From contig CP148265.1 in the NCBI GenBank assembly GCA_045345765.1, positions 1,550,001-1,614,000 of the forward strand: DNA of 64,000 nt, given 5' to 3'. Under the pieces are notes generated by a model. The model was not told the DNA's origin. It saw only the letters and a program-made list of their open reading frames with translations, and made no database searches. This document shows, in pieces, positions 18,066 through 27,091 of this stretch (position 1 is the first letter of the stretch; each line of letters opens with the position of its first letter). This stretch comes from JAOARY01 sp045345765 (GTDB taxonomy: Bacteria; Bacillota; Clostridia; Peptostreptococcales; Peptostreptococcaceae). The translations under genes and the position numbers were made by a program.

Positions 18066-19673
18066 TTATTTTTTATTTTCAACACTAGCCTTTATAAAAT
18101 CTCTAAATAAAGGATGTGGTCTAGTTGGTCTTGATTTGAACTCTGGGTGGAACTGTCCAGCAACAAACCATGGGTGATTTGGAAGTTCAACTATCTCAAC
18201 TAATCTTTCATCAGGAGAAAGACCAGATATCACAAGACCCTTCTTAGTTATTTGTTCTCTATATTCATTATTAAACTCATATCTATGTCTATGTCTTTCA
18301 TAAACTAATTCATCAGTATAAGCAGCATAAGCCTTAGTATCAGCCTTGATTTTACAAGGATAAAGCCCAAGTCTCATAGTTCCTCCCATATCCTCAATAT
18401 CCTCTTGTTCAGGCATTAAGTCTATTACTGGGTATTTACTATCCTCATTTAATTCCTTAGAATGAGCTCCCTTAAGTCCAACAACATTTCTAGCAAACTC
18501 AACAACTGCAAGTTGCATACCTAAACATATACCAAAGAAAGGAACATTGTTTTCTCTAGCAAATCTAATCGCTTCAATCTTACCTTCAACACCACGGTCA
18601 CCAAATCCACCTGGAACTAAGATTCCATCCATAGAAGATAAGTATTCCTTAACATTATCCTTAGTTATATCTTCAGATTGTATCCACTCAATATCAACAA
18701 TATGGTCATTATATATTCCAGCATGCTTTAAACTCTCAGCAACAGATAAATAAGCATCTTTTAATTCTACATACTTACCAACTAAAGCTATTTTAACTTT
18801 TTTCTTAAGATTGATTTCTTTTTCAACTATACTAATCCATTCGCTATGGTCAGCTTTTTTTGTTGGCTTTAAATTAAGTTCTTTTATAGCAATAGCATCA
18901 AGACCTTCCTTTTTAAGCATCAAAGGTACTTCATAAAGAGTTTTTGCATCAAGATTTTGAACAACATTTTCCTTTTTGATATTGCAAAATAATGCTATTT
19001 TATCTTTCATTTCTTTAGTTAAAGGCATTTCAGATCTACAAACAATAACATCTGGTTGAATACCTATACTACGAAGTTCTTTAACTGAATGCTGTGTAGG
19101 TTTAGTTTTTAATTCTTCAGATTTTCTTAAATAAGGAACAAGAGTAACATGTACGTATAACACATTTTCCGCTCCAACATCATATTTAATCTGTCTTATA
19201 GCTTCCATAAATGGTAGTGATTCGATATCTCCAACAGTTCCACCTATTTCAGTTATAACAACATCAACATTTCTTTCTTTAGATACTCTATGAACTCTAT
19301 CTTTAATAGCGTTAGTTATATGAGGAATTACTTGAACAGTAGCACCTAAATAATCTCCTCTTCTTTCCTTATTTAATACAGACCAATAAATCTTACCTGT
19401 AGTAACATTAGAATTCTTAGAAAGATTGATATCTATAAATCTTTCGTAGTGACCTAAATCCAAATCAGTTTCAGCGCCATCATCAGTAACAAATACTTCA
19501 CCATGTTGATAAGGTGACATTGTTCCTGGATCTATATTTATATATGGGTCAAATTTTTGTATAGTAACATTTAACCCTCTATCCTTTAATAATCTACCTA
19601 AAGATGCAGCCGTGATTCCTTTACCTAATGATGAAACAACTCCACCAGTAACAAAAATATATTTAGTAGCCAT
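18066..19673 (-). CDS. pyrG: CTP synthase
   Basis: 535 residues, normal length. It makes CTP from UTP, ATP and glutamine. The N-terminal synthetase domain starts with the P-loop GGVVSSLGKGITAASLG and contains GTVGDIESLPF. The C-terminal class I glutamine amidotransferase domain has GICLGMQLAVVEFARN with the nucleophilic cysteine and HPEFKSRP with the His-Glu pair. ATG at 19673 follows AGGAGG on the minus strand. It is monocistronic. All active-site motifs are intact. Confidence 0.98.
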   Translation of the reverse strand: MATKYIFVTGGVVSSLGKGITAASLGRLLKDRGLNVTIQKFDPYINIDPGTMSPYQHGEVFVTDDGAETDLDLGHYERFIDINLSKNSNVTTGKIYWSVLNKERRGDYLGATVQVIPHITNAIKDRVHRVSKERNVDVVITEIGGTVGDIESLPFMEAIRQIKYDVGAENVLYVHVTLVPYLRKSEELKTKPTQHSVKELRSIGIQPDVIVCRSEMPLTKEMKDKIALFCNIKKENVVQNLDAKTLYEVPLMLKKEGLDAIAIKELNLKPTKKADHSEWISIVEKEINLKKKVKIALVGKYVELKDAYLSVAESLKHAGIYNDHIVDIEWIQSEDITKDNVKEYLSSMDGILVPGGFGDRGVEGKIEAIRFARENNVPFFGICLGMQLAVVEFARNVVGLKGAHSKELNEDSKYPVIDLMPEQEDIEDMGGTMRLGLYPCKIKADTKAYAAYTDELVYERHRHRYEFNNEYREQITKKGLVISGLSPDERLVEIVELPNHPWFVAGQFHPEFKSRPTRPHPLFRDFIKASVENKK

Positions 19674-19996
19674 AAAAAACCTCCTATAATAATAACTATT
19701 TATATAGTTTTAAAAATTCAAATAAAAATAGATAATAATGACTAAAATACATTTATTGCTTGACATTGCATCTTAATTATATTAAAATAGTTCTTACCCA
19801 ATAAAACAAATTTTTATAATTGATATAATGTCAAGACTAAAAATTATTTTTTAATGTTTGAAATATTTTAGTATTTTTATATTAATAGTTGCGAACCTGT
19901 TAATATGATATTACATATTTTTATTTAATTAATTTTATAATTTAATAAGGCAGGTTACCCTGCCTTTTTTTTATTAATAACTTTTATATAGTATCA
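19674..19996. other. Intergenic region with possible plus-strand small transcript
   Basis: The region upstream of pyrG and downstream of the S41 protease gene. On the plus strand TTGACA (19760-19765), a 17-base spacer and TAAAAT (19783-19788) look like a promoter. A compact GC-rich hairpin at 19947-19966, followed by eight T, would end a transcript of about 180 nt. No convincing open frame lies between. CTTGACATT (19759) and AATGTCAAG (19827) are inverted copies. Confidence 0.3.
19947..19973. terminator. Terminator hairpin
   Basis: AAGGCAGG pairs with CCTGCCTT around TTAC-type loop bases. The T run is on the plus-strand side; on the minus strand the sequence after the stem is only TTATTAAATT. 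It is the only candidate terminator for the S41 protease gene, but by its T run it works better in the plus direction. Confidence 0.7.
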
Positions 19997-21376
19997 CTAT
20001 TTATTTAATAATTCAATAGCTTTTTTTAATTGTTCATCAAACTCGTCTTTTCTCATATGTTCTGCATAGTTTGAAAGAATCTTTTTAACAGTTTCGATAT
20101 TAGCAATACCAGTAGCATTTAAATTATTATTCTTTTGAAAATTACTAACAGCGTTTTTGGTACTTTCATTATACATACCGCTACCATCTTCTATTTTATA
20201 TCCCATAGAATCTAACATATTTTGAAGACGAACTACTTCAAGACCAACTTCATTTATAACTATATCTGATTTTGTATCTATACTCAAATTATCTTTTATA
20301 GTTGATTCATCTTTGAATCTATCAATTTCATAATCAGGAACTAATCCAGTATCATTTATACTTCTTCCTGATGGTAGATAATATCTACCTATAGTAAGTT
20401 TTAGAGATTCATCGTTTTTAAATTTCTTTAATTCTTGAACAGTTCCCTTACCGTAAGATGTTTTACCTACTAATACTCCTGATTTAGTATCTTGAATAGC
20501 ACCTGCTAAAATTTCAGAAGCAGAAGCAGAACCGTTATTTATAAGAACTACAACATCATCAAATTTCTTATTACCATAAGATTTTAGGGTTTTTTTAGTT
20601 CCATCACTGTAATTTACAGATACTATAGTTCCTTTATCTATGAAATTTTGAGCAACTAATACAACTTCACCTAAACTTCCACCAGGATTATTTCTAAGGT
20701 CTACTATAAGTTTTTTGACTGTTTGTTTTTGTAAAGTTTCAATAGCTTCATTTACATTCTTAGATACATTGCTATTAAAATCCTCAATCTTTAGATATCC
20801 TATATGATTAGCAATAATTTTTTTAGTAACAGGATTTATCTCTATTCTATCTCTTGTTATAGATATATCCATTTTATTTGTTCCTCTTAACACTCCTAAA
20901 GTAACAACAGAACCTTTTTTACCACGGATTTTTTCTATATGCTTGTCAATTTTTTTGGCATCAATAACATCTTCACCATCAATTTGTAAAATTATATCAT
21001 CCTTTAATAGTCCAGCATCTTGAGCAGGTGTATTTTCTAATACCTTTATAATCTTAAGTTGATCATCTCTAACTCCAATACTAGCACCTATTCCAAAAAA
21101 TTCTCCAGTTGTTTGTCTTATAAAATCACTGCTTTCATCTTTAGGCATATAATAACTGTGTTTGTCTAATTTATCAAACATACCATCAACAGCACCTTCG
21201 ATTAATTCTTCTTCAGATATATCACCTTCATAGTTCTTAAGAATATAAGATTTTATAGCCCTAAAAAAATCTTCATCCTTTACAATTACATCACTATCTT
21301 CTGCAAAAACATTAAAACTAAATGTATTTATAATTAATAATGTTAATGTAAGTAATTTTGCTAAATTTTTCTTCAT
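19997..21376 (-). CDS. ctpA: S41-family C-terminal processing protease with PDZ and peptidoglycan-binding domains
   Basis: 459 residues. A signal peptide (LLTLTLLIINTFSFNVFA) directs export. A PDZ domain follows around residues 90-180 (GIGASIGVRDDQ, NTPAQDAGLLKDDIILQIDG). The S41 catalytic core has LRNNPGGSLGE, NNGSASASEILAGA with the serine nucleophile and GKTSYGKGTVQ with the catalytic lysine. The C-terminus carries a PG_binding_1 repeat (LQNMLDSMGY, NAVSNFQKNNNLNATG). Such proteases trim C-termini of exported proteins at the cell wall. ATG at 21376 follows AAAGGAG on the minus strand. Confidence 0.95.
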   Translation of the reverse strand: MKKNLAKLLTLTLLIINTFSFNVFAEDSDVIVKDEDFFRAIKSYILKNYEGDISEEELIEGAVDGMFDKLDKHSYYMPKDESSDFIRQTTGEFFGIGASIGVRDDQLKIIKVLENTPAQDAGLLKDDIILQIDGEDVIDAKKIDKHIEKIRGKKGSVVTLGVLRGTNKMDISITRDRIEINPVTKKIIANHIGYLKIEDFNSNVSKNVNEAIETLQKQTVKKLIVDLRNNPGGSLGEVVLVAQNFIDKGTIVSVNYSDGTKKTLKSYGNKKFDDVVVLINNGSASASEILAGAIQDTKSGVLVGKTSYGKGTVQELKKFKNDESLKLTIGRYYLPSGRSINDTGLVPDYEIDRFKDESTIKDNLSIDTKSDIVINEVGLEVVRLQNMLDSMGYKIEDGSGMYNESTKNAVSNFQKNNNLNATGIANIETVKKILSNYAEHMRKDEFDEQLKKAIELLNK

Positions 21377-21712
21377 CGAAAAACTCCTTTCATATTGTAA
21401 GATAATAATATTGTACTACTAGATTAAAAATTATCATAATTTGTAACAACATTGTAAACTAAAAAATAGTGCTAATTTATTAAAATTTGCTTAAAATCTA
21501 GTTATTGATGTTAAAAAAATTTTGAAAGTGATATAATATATATGAGATTGAAAATGTTTATATCTGTTAAACATTTTCAATCTATATTTTTATATATTAG
21601 TTGAACAAATATGATTAATGGTATTTATACCTTAAACATCATCAGTTAAAAATCATATTTGATATCAATTATATCTATTATCAAAGTATTAAAAAATTTT
21701 AGGAGGGTTAAT
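21377..21712. other. Leader region with extended -10 promoter and two hairpins
   Basis: The gap between divergent genes. On the plus strand TGATATAAT at about 21531-21539 is an extended -10 box. Transcription would start near 21545, immediately ahead of a perfect 15-bp hairpin (21546-21560 with 21568-21582) followed by TATATTTTT. A second inverted repeat, 11 bp, pairs 21606-21616 with 21651-21661. AGGAGGG at 21701 is the ribosome binding site. Confidence 0.5.
21546..21589 (+). promoter_or_regulatory. Perfect 15-bp leader hairpin, attenuator or 5' stabiliser
   Basis: Arms 21546-21560 and 21568-21582 are exact reverse complements with a seven-base loop. A short T-rich run follows. It lies right after the predicted promoter of the acidic surface protein gene, where no upstream gene needs a terminator. 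Confidence 0.55.
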
Positions 21713-22810
21713 ATGAAAAGAAAATCATTAGTTGCCTTAATCCTAGCAGTTGTGTTATCAACTTCTATGGCTTTTGGTTTATCTGGTAAGAAAGCAATTG
21801 ATGCGTACTACCAAAACATAAAAATCTATAAGGATGGTAGTTTATTAAACACTACGCAAGAACCATTTATATACAATGGAACTACATATGTTCCACTAAG
21901 AGATGTAACAGAAAGTTTTGGTTATGATGTTAAATGGAATGGAGTAGCAAGTTCAATAACTTTAACATCAACAGGAAATATATCTAATACAGAAGTAGCA
22001 AACTTAAGATATCAATTACAACAAAAACAAATAGAAATCAATACATTAAAATATGAGATTGACAAGTTAAAGAAAAATGCAAAAGATGATGATAAAGATG
22101 ATGATAAAGATGATAAAGATTTAGAAAAAGAAATAGAAGACAAAATAGAAGACAAATATGAAAAATATGATGATGGAAAATACGATATAAAAGTAAAAGA
22201 TATTGATGTAGATGTAAGCTCTAAGAAAGTTGAAATAGAATTAAAAATAGATGCTGATAAAGATAAGAAAGAATGGGAAGATAGAGATAAAGGTGATTTT
22301 GAAGACTATATAGAAGATATATGTAAGATGGCAGCTAAGGAAGCTGATAGAGATATAGAACTTACAGTAAAAGATAAGAGTGATGACAAAGCTGGTGAAT
22401 ATGAATACGACGAAGGTAAAAGTAAATTCAAAGTTGAAGAACAAGCTGGCGATGATGATGACGATGATGAAGATGAAGATGATGAAGAAGATTATATAAA
22501 AGATAAGATAAACAAAAGTTATGATAAGTATGAAAATGGAAGCAAAGATATTGATTTAAAAGTTGAAAAAGTAGATGTAGGTTCTAAAAAAGTAGAAATA
22601 AAACTAGAAATGGATGTAGATAAAAATGATGATGAATGGGAAGATAGAGATAAGAGTGACTTTAGAGATTTGATGGAAGATATTTGTGAAATGGCAGCGA
22701 AGAAAACAGATAAAGATGTAGAAATAGAATTACAAGATAAAGATGAAGATAAAGTTGCAGATTATGAATATGATGAAGGCGATAAAAAATTCAAACATGA
22801 TGAAGATTAA
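21713..22810 (+). CDS. Secreted acidic protein with stalk-type copper-amine-oxidase-N domain and duplicated module
   Basis: 365 residues. A signal peptide (VALILAVVLSTSMAFG) is followed by a copper-amine-oxidase-N-like beta domain (EPFIYNGTTYVPLRDVTESF, residues about 45-95), common in clostridial surface proteins and not enzymatic. A coiled coil and an Asp/Lys-rich linker lead to two copies of a module of about 90 residues. Both contain the run KKVEI, EWEDRDK, DFxDxxEDIC and a YEYDEG end. The copies are separated by an almost pure Asp/Glu linker. I choose the ATG at 21713 (MKRKSLVAL) after AGGAGGG; an upstream in-frame ATG at 21659 has no ribosome binding site. Likely wall-associated; function unknown. 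Confidence 0.8.
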   Translation: MKRKSLVALILAVVLSTSMAFGLSGKKAIDAYYQNIKIYKDGSLLNTTQEPFIYNGTTYVPLRDVTESFGYDVKWNGVASSITLTSTGNISNTEVANLRYQLQQKQIEINTLKYEIDKLKKNAKDDDKDDDKDDKDLEKEIEDKIEDKYEKYDDGKYDIKVKDIDVDVSSKKVEIELKIDADKDKKEWEDRDKGDFEDYIEDICKMAAKEADRDIELTVKDKSDDKAGEYEYDEGKSKFKVEEQAGDDDDDDEDEDDEEDYIKDKINKSYDKYENGSKDIDLKVEKVDVGSKKVEIKLEMDVDKNDDEWEDRDKSDFRDLMEDICEMAAKKTDKDVEIELQDKDEDKVADYEYDEGDKKFKHDED

Positions 22811-22863
22811 TTAAAAATTCTATTTGTAATTTAAAAATTTAATATAAAGCCAAATGATTAAAT

Positions 22864-22912
22864 AAAAAAAACTAGGGTAAAAAACATTAACGTGTTGCTC
22901 TAGTTTTTTTTA
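22864..22912 (+). terminator. Rho-independent terminator
   Basis: AAAAAAACTAG with G-T-tolerant GGTAA pairs with TTGCTCTAGTTTTTTT. It ends the acidic protein gene. Confidence 0.85.
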
Positions 22913-23203
22913 TTGATTTATTTAGATTCAAAAAGTAAGTGTTTTGAGTTATTATAAGACAATCCATCATATGAAATATAAATGTAATACAGATGTAATA
23001 CTACATGTAATATTTTTAGTATATAATACTAAGAGAACAATCAATAGACGTAGCAAATGAATATAGCAATCAATCCAGTAAAGAAAAAAAATAAACATTA
23101 TAAATAATGACTTTTAAATAGAGCATAACTTAATATAAGGAAGTTTAAAATATTTTATTAAATATTAATGATTAATTTCTTATATTACAAATCAATTACA
23201 AAT

Positions 23204-23290
23204 GGGTCTATTTAATTGACCGACAATATTTTTAGATGATATACTCTATTTTGTATAACGGGATAATGTCGGTAGTTACATAAAAGACCC
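23204..23290 (+). promoter_or_regulatory. S-layer gene promoter inside nested inverted repeats
   Basis: TTGACC (23216-23221), 18 bases and TATACT (23240-23245) with an extended TG form a strong promoter. GGGTCT (23204) pairs with AGACCC (23285) and, inside, ACCGACA (23219) pairs with TGTCGGT (23267). In the RNA, ACGGG (23258) and CCCGT (23288) can form a leader stem. The remaining gap from 22913 to 23203 is AT-rich with nothing recognised. Confidence 0.6.
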
Positions 23291-23325
23291 GTGACAAATT
23301 ATTTATTAAGAAGGAGTGGAATTTA

Positions 23326-26300
23326 ATGAAAAAGTTTATGTCAATCATGCTTACAATGGGCCTAATGGCTTCAAGCATGAACATGGTATCTGCTGCAACT
23401 GCTGCAACAGATGATATTCAAGATAAGCACGTTAAAGAAGCTGTTGATAGATTAATGGCTTTCGGTATAGTAAATGGTATGGAAGATGGAAAATATCATC
23501 CAGAAATGAAGGTAACTAGAGAGCAATTCGCTAAGATAATGGTAGAAGCTTTAGGATTAGCTGACGCTGCAAAAGCTACTCAATCAGCTCCATTATTTAC
23601 TGATATAGAAGCTTCAAGATGGTCAGCTGGATACATTTCAGTAGCTATCGGAGAAGGAATCTTAAAAGGATACCCAGATGGAACATTCAGACCAAGTAAA
23701 GAAGTATCTTACGCTGAAGCAGTAACTATGCTTGTTAGAGGATTAGGATACAAAGATGAATTCTTAAGTGGTGCTGCTTGGCCTCACAACTATATAGCTA
23801 AGGCTGCTTCTGAAGGAGTTACTAGCCATGTGGATTTCGATACTACAGGAACTGCTGATAGAGGATCTGTAGCTGTAATGGTTAACAATACTTTAGATGC
23901 TGATACTATATCTGCTTCTGAATATGCTAATGCAACTTTCGGAAACACTACTTACTCTAAGTCAGGAAAGACTCTTTTAGAAGATAAACTTGACATAACT
24001 AAAGTAGAAGATGCTACTATAACTGGTACTCCAAAAGTAGACAAAGATGTAGATGACGATCAAATCGAATTCAGAGCTGATGAAGATTACGATTCATTAG
24101 ATATAGAAGAAGATAAGGAAATAGTTTTCGACGTTAAAGAAGGTATAGATTTAAATTCTTACCTTGGAGAAACTGTAAATGTATACATCAATGATGATGA
24201 AGAAGTAGTTTACTTCGAAGAAACTTCAAAAGAATCAGATGCATTCTACGGTGTTATAGATGAAGAATCTTCAGCTATAGAAGCAATCACTAAAGATGAT
24301 GAAAAAATTGAAAAAGCTTTAGATGAAGAATTAACTATAATCGACGCTGAAGGTGACGATAAAGATTACGATTTAGCTGACGAAGATGAAATAAAAATCT
24401 ATGTTGATAACAAAGAAGTAGATTTTGATGATTTTGCTGAAATGGTTAAAGAATCAGGAAATACTGTATTTGCTAAATTCATAAAAGATAACAAAGGTAA
24501 AATAGCTACAATAGATGCACAAATATTCGAAGAATTAGCTGCAACTGCTGTTAAGGCTGAAGATGATAGATTAGTTTACAGAGATGCTATGGCTGACTCT
24601 AACGATGATGAAGAAAAACTTAAATTCGGTGACGATGAAGACATCGAAAAGATAATCGTTATGGATGTTAACGGAAAGCAAATGTCTGTAGAAGATATTA
24701 AAGAAAATGATGTACTTTACATCAATAAGAATCTTTCTGAATTAGACAATGGTAAAATAGATTCAGATGATGATTTAGAAGAACAATCAAGCAAAGATGT
24801 TATAGCTTATGTAGTAGTAGTAAGAAACACTGTAGAAGGAGCTCTTAAGACTTTCGATCAAGAAGATGGAGAAGTTAAAATAGGATCTGATTCTTACGAT
24901 GTTGATACTAAGTACGGAACAGTTACTTCTAACGAAAACGAAGATATCTACGAATTCGTTGACGATAAAGATGGAAAAGATGCTTTAGAAGCATTATCAG
25001 ATGTTGATGATGAAGTAGAAGCATTCAGAGGAATCACTGGTGATTTAGTTCATATCCAAGGTAAAGCTGAATCTTCTTCAAGTGATAAATACGCTATAAT
25101 AACAGATATCAATACAGCTAAGAGTAATCCTAAAATAGATTTATTAAATAGCGAAGAAAAAATAACTGCTAATATGGCATTAGACTTTGATGAAGATGAA
25201 TTCTTAGGATATGATGATGAAGATGATTTCAAAGATAAGAGCGTTATCGGAGATGTTATCAAATACACTGTTAACAGTGACAATGAAATAGACCATATGG
25301 AAAAAATAGCTGAATTAGACTCAGACTTTAAATTAAAAATAGCTGATACTGATTTTGAAGATGATTTCAAAGTTAAAATGGGTAAATTAACTGATGATTT
25401 CAAATCTGATGAATTAGAAATAGAAAAAGATGATTTATCTGTTGATTCTAAAGTTGTTGTATTTAAATACGATGAAGTTGAAGAATATAACGATGTTGAA
25501 GATATAGATGTTCAAAAATACGAAAAACTTGACGGTAAAGGTGAAGATGAAGAAATAGTAGTATTCTACAACGATGATGATGAAGTAGAACTTATACTAT
25601 TAACTTCAGACATATCTTCAGATGATGAAGCTCCTGCATATGTAATAGATGCTAACCAAAAATCTGATTACTCAGTTGCTGATATTCACAAGTATGGTCA
25701 AGATAAAGTAGAAGAAGATGTAGAAGTTGATGAATTAAACGGTACTTCTTCAGATGAAGATGATTACAAAAACATCAAAGAAAGAGTTGTTGTATACACT
25801 GAAAATTCTGATGGCGAATTAGAATTATTCACAACTCAAAAAGAATACGAAAAAGAATTTGAAGATGGAGATTACGAATTTGTAACTGGTAAAGTTACAG
25901 AAGATTCTTCTTCAAGAATTAAAGTAGAAACTGCTGAAGGTGACGAAGTAGTTATAACTCTAAGTAGTAGTACTTTAGTATTCGAAACTGATGAAGAAGA
26001 AGACAGAAGCGATATCGATACTGATGATATAGTAACTGTTCTTAAAGAAGGTAAAAAAGCTAGAATAGTTAAGATTTACGATATGGATGAAGATTTAGAT
26101 CAAGAAATCGCTGAGGAAAATGGTTGGGATGAAAAAGATTTCGACGACCTTAAAGATGATGCTGAAGATCTTATAAAAGAATACAACAAGTTAGATGAAG
26201 ATGATTACACTGCTTCAACTTGGGAAGACTTACAAGATGCTATCAAAGATGCTGAAGAAGCTATCGATGATAAAGATGAAGATGATTTAAGAAAAGCTAT

Positions 26301-26643
26301 AGCTGACATGAAGGAAGCTAGAGAAGATCTTAAAGAAGTAGATGGCGGAGACGATGAAATAACTGCTGATGATATAACAGTTTCTTTTAGATCAACTAAT
26401 CAAATATTATCTTTTATAGGATTATATACTGTAGATGTAGATGCTGATGGTGCAGATAAATATACAGTAACTAGTACTGGTGGTGGACAAACTACTACTA
26501 CAGAAAAAACTGATATAGGTGAAGAATCAACTAATGAAGGTGGAAAAGATTCTTACGCTGAAAATGATGGAGATGTAGAAGTTACTCTTTATGATAAAGA
26601 TGGAGAAGAAATAGGAACATTTACTGTTGAATACACTAAGTAA
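23326..26643 (+). CDS. Major SLH-domain S-layer protein
   Basis: 1105 residues. Signal peptide (MKKFMSIMLTMGLMASSMNMVSAA), then two clear SLH repeats (about 34-82 and 90-148: FGIVNGMEDGKYHPEMKVTR and GILKGYPDGTFRPSKEVSYA) and a third, divergent one to about 200. SLH domains bind pyruvylated wall polymers. The rest is very acidic, with long beta-rich repeats, a FIVAR-like helical segment near 945-1010 (DLKDDAEDLIKEYN) and a C-terminal Ig-like domain. Codons favour AAC, TTC, TAC and GCT over the AT-rich synonyms, unlike neighbouring genes, so expression is high. AAGGAG precedes ATG. A diverged copy of its C-terminal half lies at 61403. Confidence 0.93.
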   Translation: MKKFMSIMLTMGLMASSMNMVSAATAATDDIQDKHVKEAVDRLMAFGIVNGMEDGKYHPEMKVTREQFAKIMVEALGLADAAKATQSAPLFTDIEASRWSAGYISVAIGEGILKGYPDGTFRPSKEVSYAEAVTMLVRGLGYKDEFLSGAAWPHNYIAKAASEGVTSHVDFDTTGTADRGSVAVMVNNTLDADTISASEYANATFGNTTYSKSGKTLLEDKLDITKVEDATITGTPKVDKDVDDDQIEFRADEDYDSLDIEEDKEIVFDVKEGIDLNSYLGETVNVYINDDEEVVYFEETSKESDAFYGVIDEESSAIEAITKDDEKIEKALDEELTIIDAEGDDKDYDLADEDEIKIYVDNKEVDFDDFAEMVKESGNTVFAKFIKDNKGKIATIDAQIFEELAATAVKAEDDRLVYRDAMADSNDDEEKLKFGDDEDIEKIIVMDVNGKQMSVEDIKENDVLYINKNLSELDNGKIDSDDDLEEQSSKDVIAYVVVVRNTVEGALKTFDQEDGEVKIGSDSYDVDTKYGTVTSNENEDIYEFVDDKDGKDALEALSDVDDEVEAFRGITGDLVHIQGKAESSSSDKYAIITDINTAKSNPKIDLLNSEEKITANMALDFDEDEFLGYDDEDDFKDKSVIGDVIKYTVNSDNEIDHMEKIAELDSDFKLKIADTDFEDDFKVKMGKLTDDFKSDELEIEKDDLSVDSKVVVFKYDEVEEYNDVEDIDVQKYEKLDGKGEDEEIVVFYNDDDEVELILLTSDISSDDEAPAYVIDANQKSDYSVADIHKYGQDKVEEDVEVDELNGTSSDEDDYKNIKERVVVYTENSDGELELFTTQKEYEKEFEDGDYEFVTGKVTEDSSSRIKVETAEGDEVVITLSSSTLVFETDEEEDRSDIDTDDIVTVLKEGKKARIVKIYDMDEDLDQEIAEENGWDEKDFDDLKDDAEDLIKEYNKLDEDDYTASTWEDLQDAIKDAEEAIDDKDEDDLRKAIADMKEAREDLKEVDGGDDEITADDITVSFRSTNQILSFIGLYTVDVDADGADKYTVTSTGGGQTTTTEKTDIGEESTNEGGKDSYAENDGDVEVTLYDKDGEEIGTFTVEYTK

Positions 26644-26676
26644 TAATTAAATAAGTAATTGTTTTGTTTTATGTTT

Positions 26677-26706
26677 ACCAAGTCAAAGTTTAAACTTTGA
26701 CTTGGT
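26677..26706 (+). terminator. Perfect 30-bp palindrome between S-layer genes
   Basis: A perfect 30-base palindrome (ACCAAGTCAAAGTTT and its reverse complement) 33 bases after the SLH gene stop. There is no long T run, so it more likely limits read-through or protects the S-layer mRNA 3' end than terminates fully. Confidence 0.6.
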
Positions 26707-26724
26707 TTAAAGAAGGTGTTTTAA

Positions 26725-27072
26725 TTGTTAAAGAAGGCTATTGCTACTTTTGTTTCTGTCATGTTAATGGCTAGTGTAACTTTTGCACAAATGCCTAATA
26801 ATACTATTGTATACAAAGATGCTAATAAAGCGACTGGTGTAGACAATTTTGATGGAGCTCTTTTATCGGAAGAGTTATATGATGCTAATAAAGCAGACTT
26901 GTTTTATAAGTTAAATGGAATATGGTACAATATAGAAGATGTAAGCTACGAGGTTGACTTAGATGAGATACCTCAGGTTAATTATCATGATAAAAATGGA
27001 AATATTACCGTTTATGAAAAGCATGATGGTGAAGAAATAACAGATTCTTTTTATATAAAAAATATAGATTAA
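26725..27072 (+). CDS. Solitary copy of the N-terminal domain of the neighbouring S-layer protein
   Basis: 115 residues: a signal peptide (ATFVSVMLMASVTFA) and one domain. From NTIVYKDANKATGVDN through LLSEELYD to YNIEDVSYEVD it is nearly identical to residues about 30-90 of the 1262-aa protein encoded next door, then ends after about 25 divergent residues. The start is TTG with AAGAAGG upstream. It is not a decayed remnant: signal peptide, ribosome binding site and stop are intact. It might cap or regulate assembly through the N-terminal interface. It lies 20 bases before the large gene and probably shares its transcript. Confidence 0.75.
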   Translation: MLKKAIATFVSVMLMASVTFAQMPNNTIVYKDANKATGVDNFDGALLSEELYDANKADLFYKLNGIWYNIEDVSYEVDLDEIPQVNYHDKNGNITVYEKHDGEEITDSFYIKNID

Positions 27073-27091
27073 TGTTTGAGGAGGCAATTAA

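Noticed and set aside
22080..22500. Short tandem DNA repeats (GATGATGATAAA-like)
   Set aside because: They are in-frame codons for Asp/Lys linkers inside the acidic surface protein gene, not an independent repeat locus.
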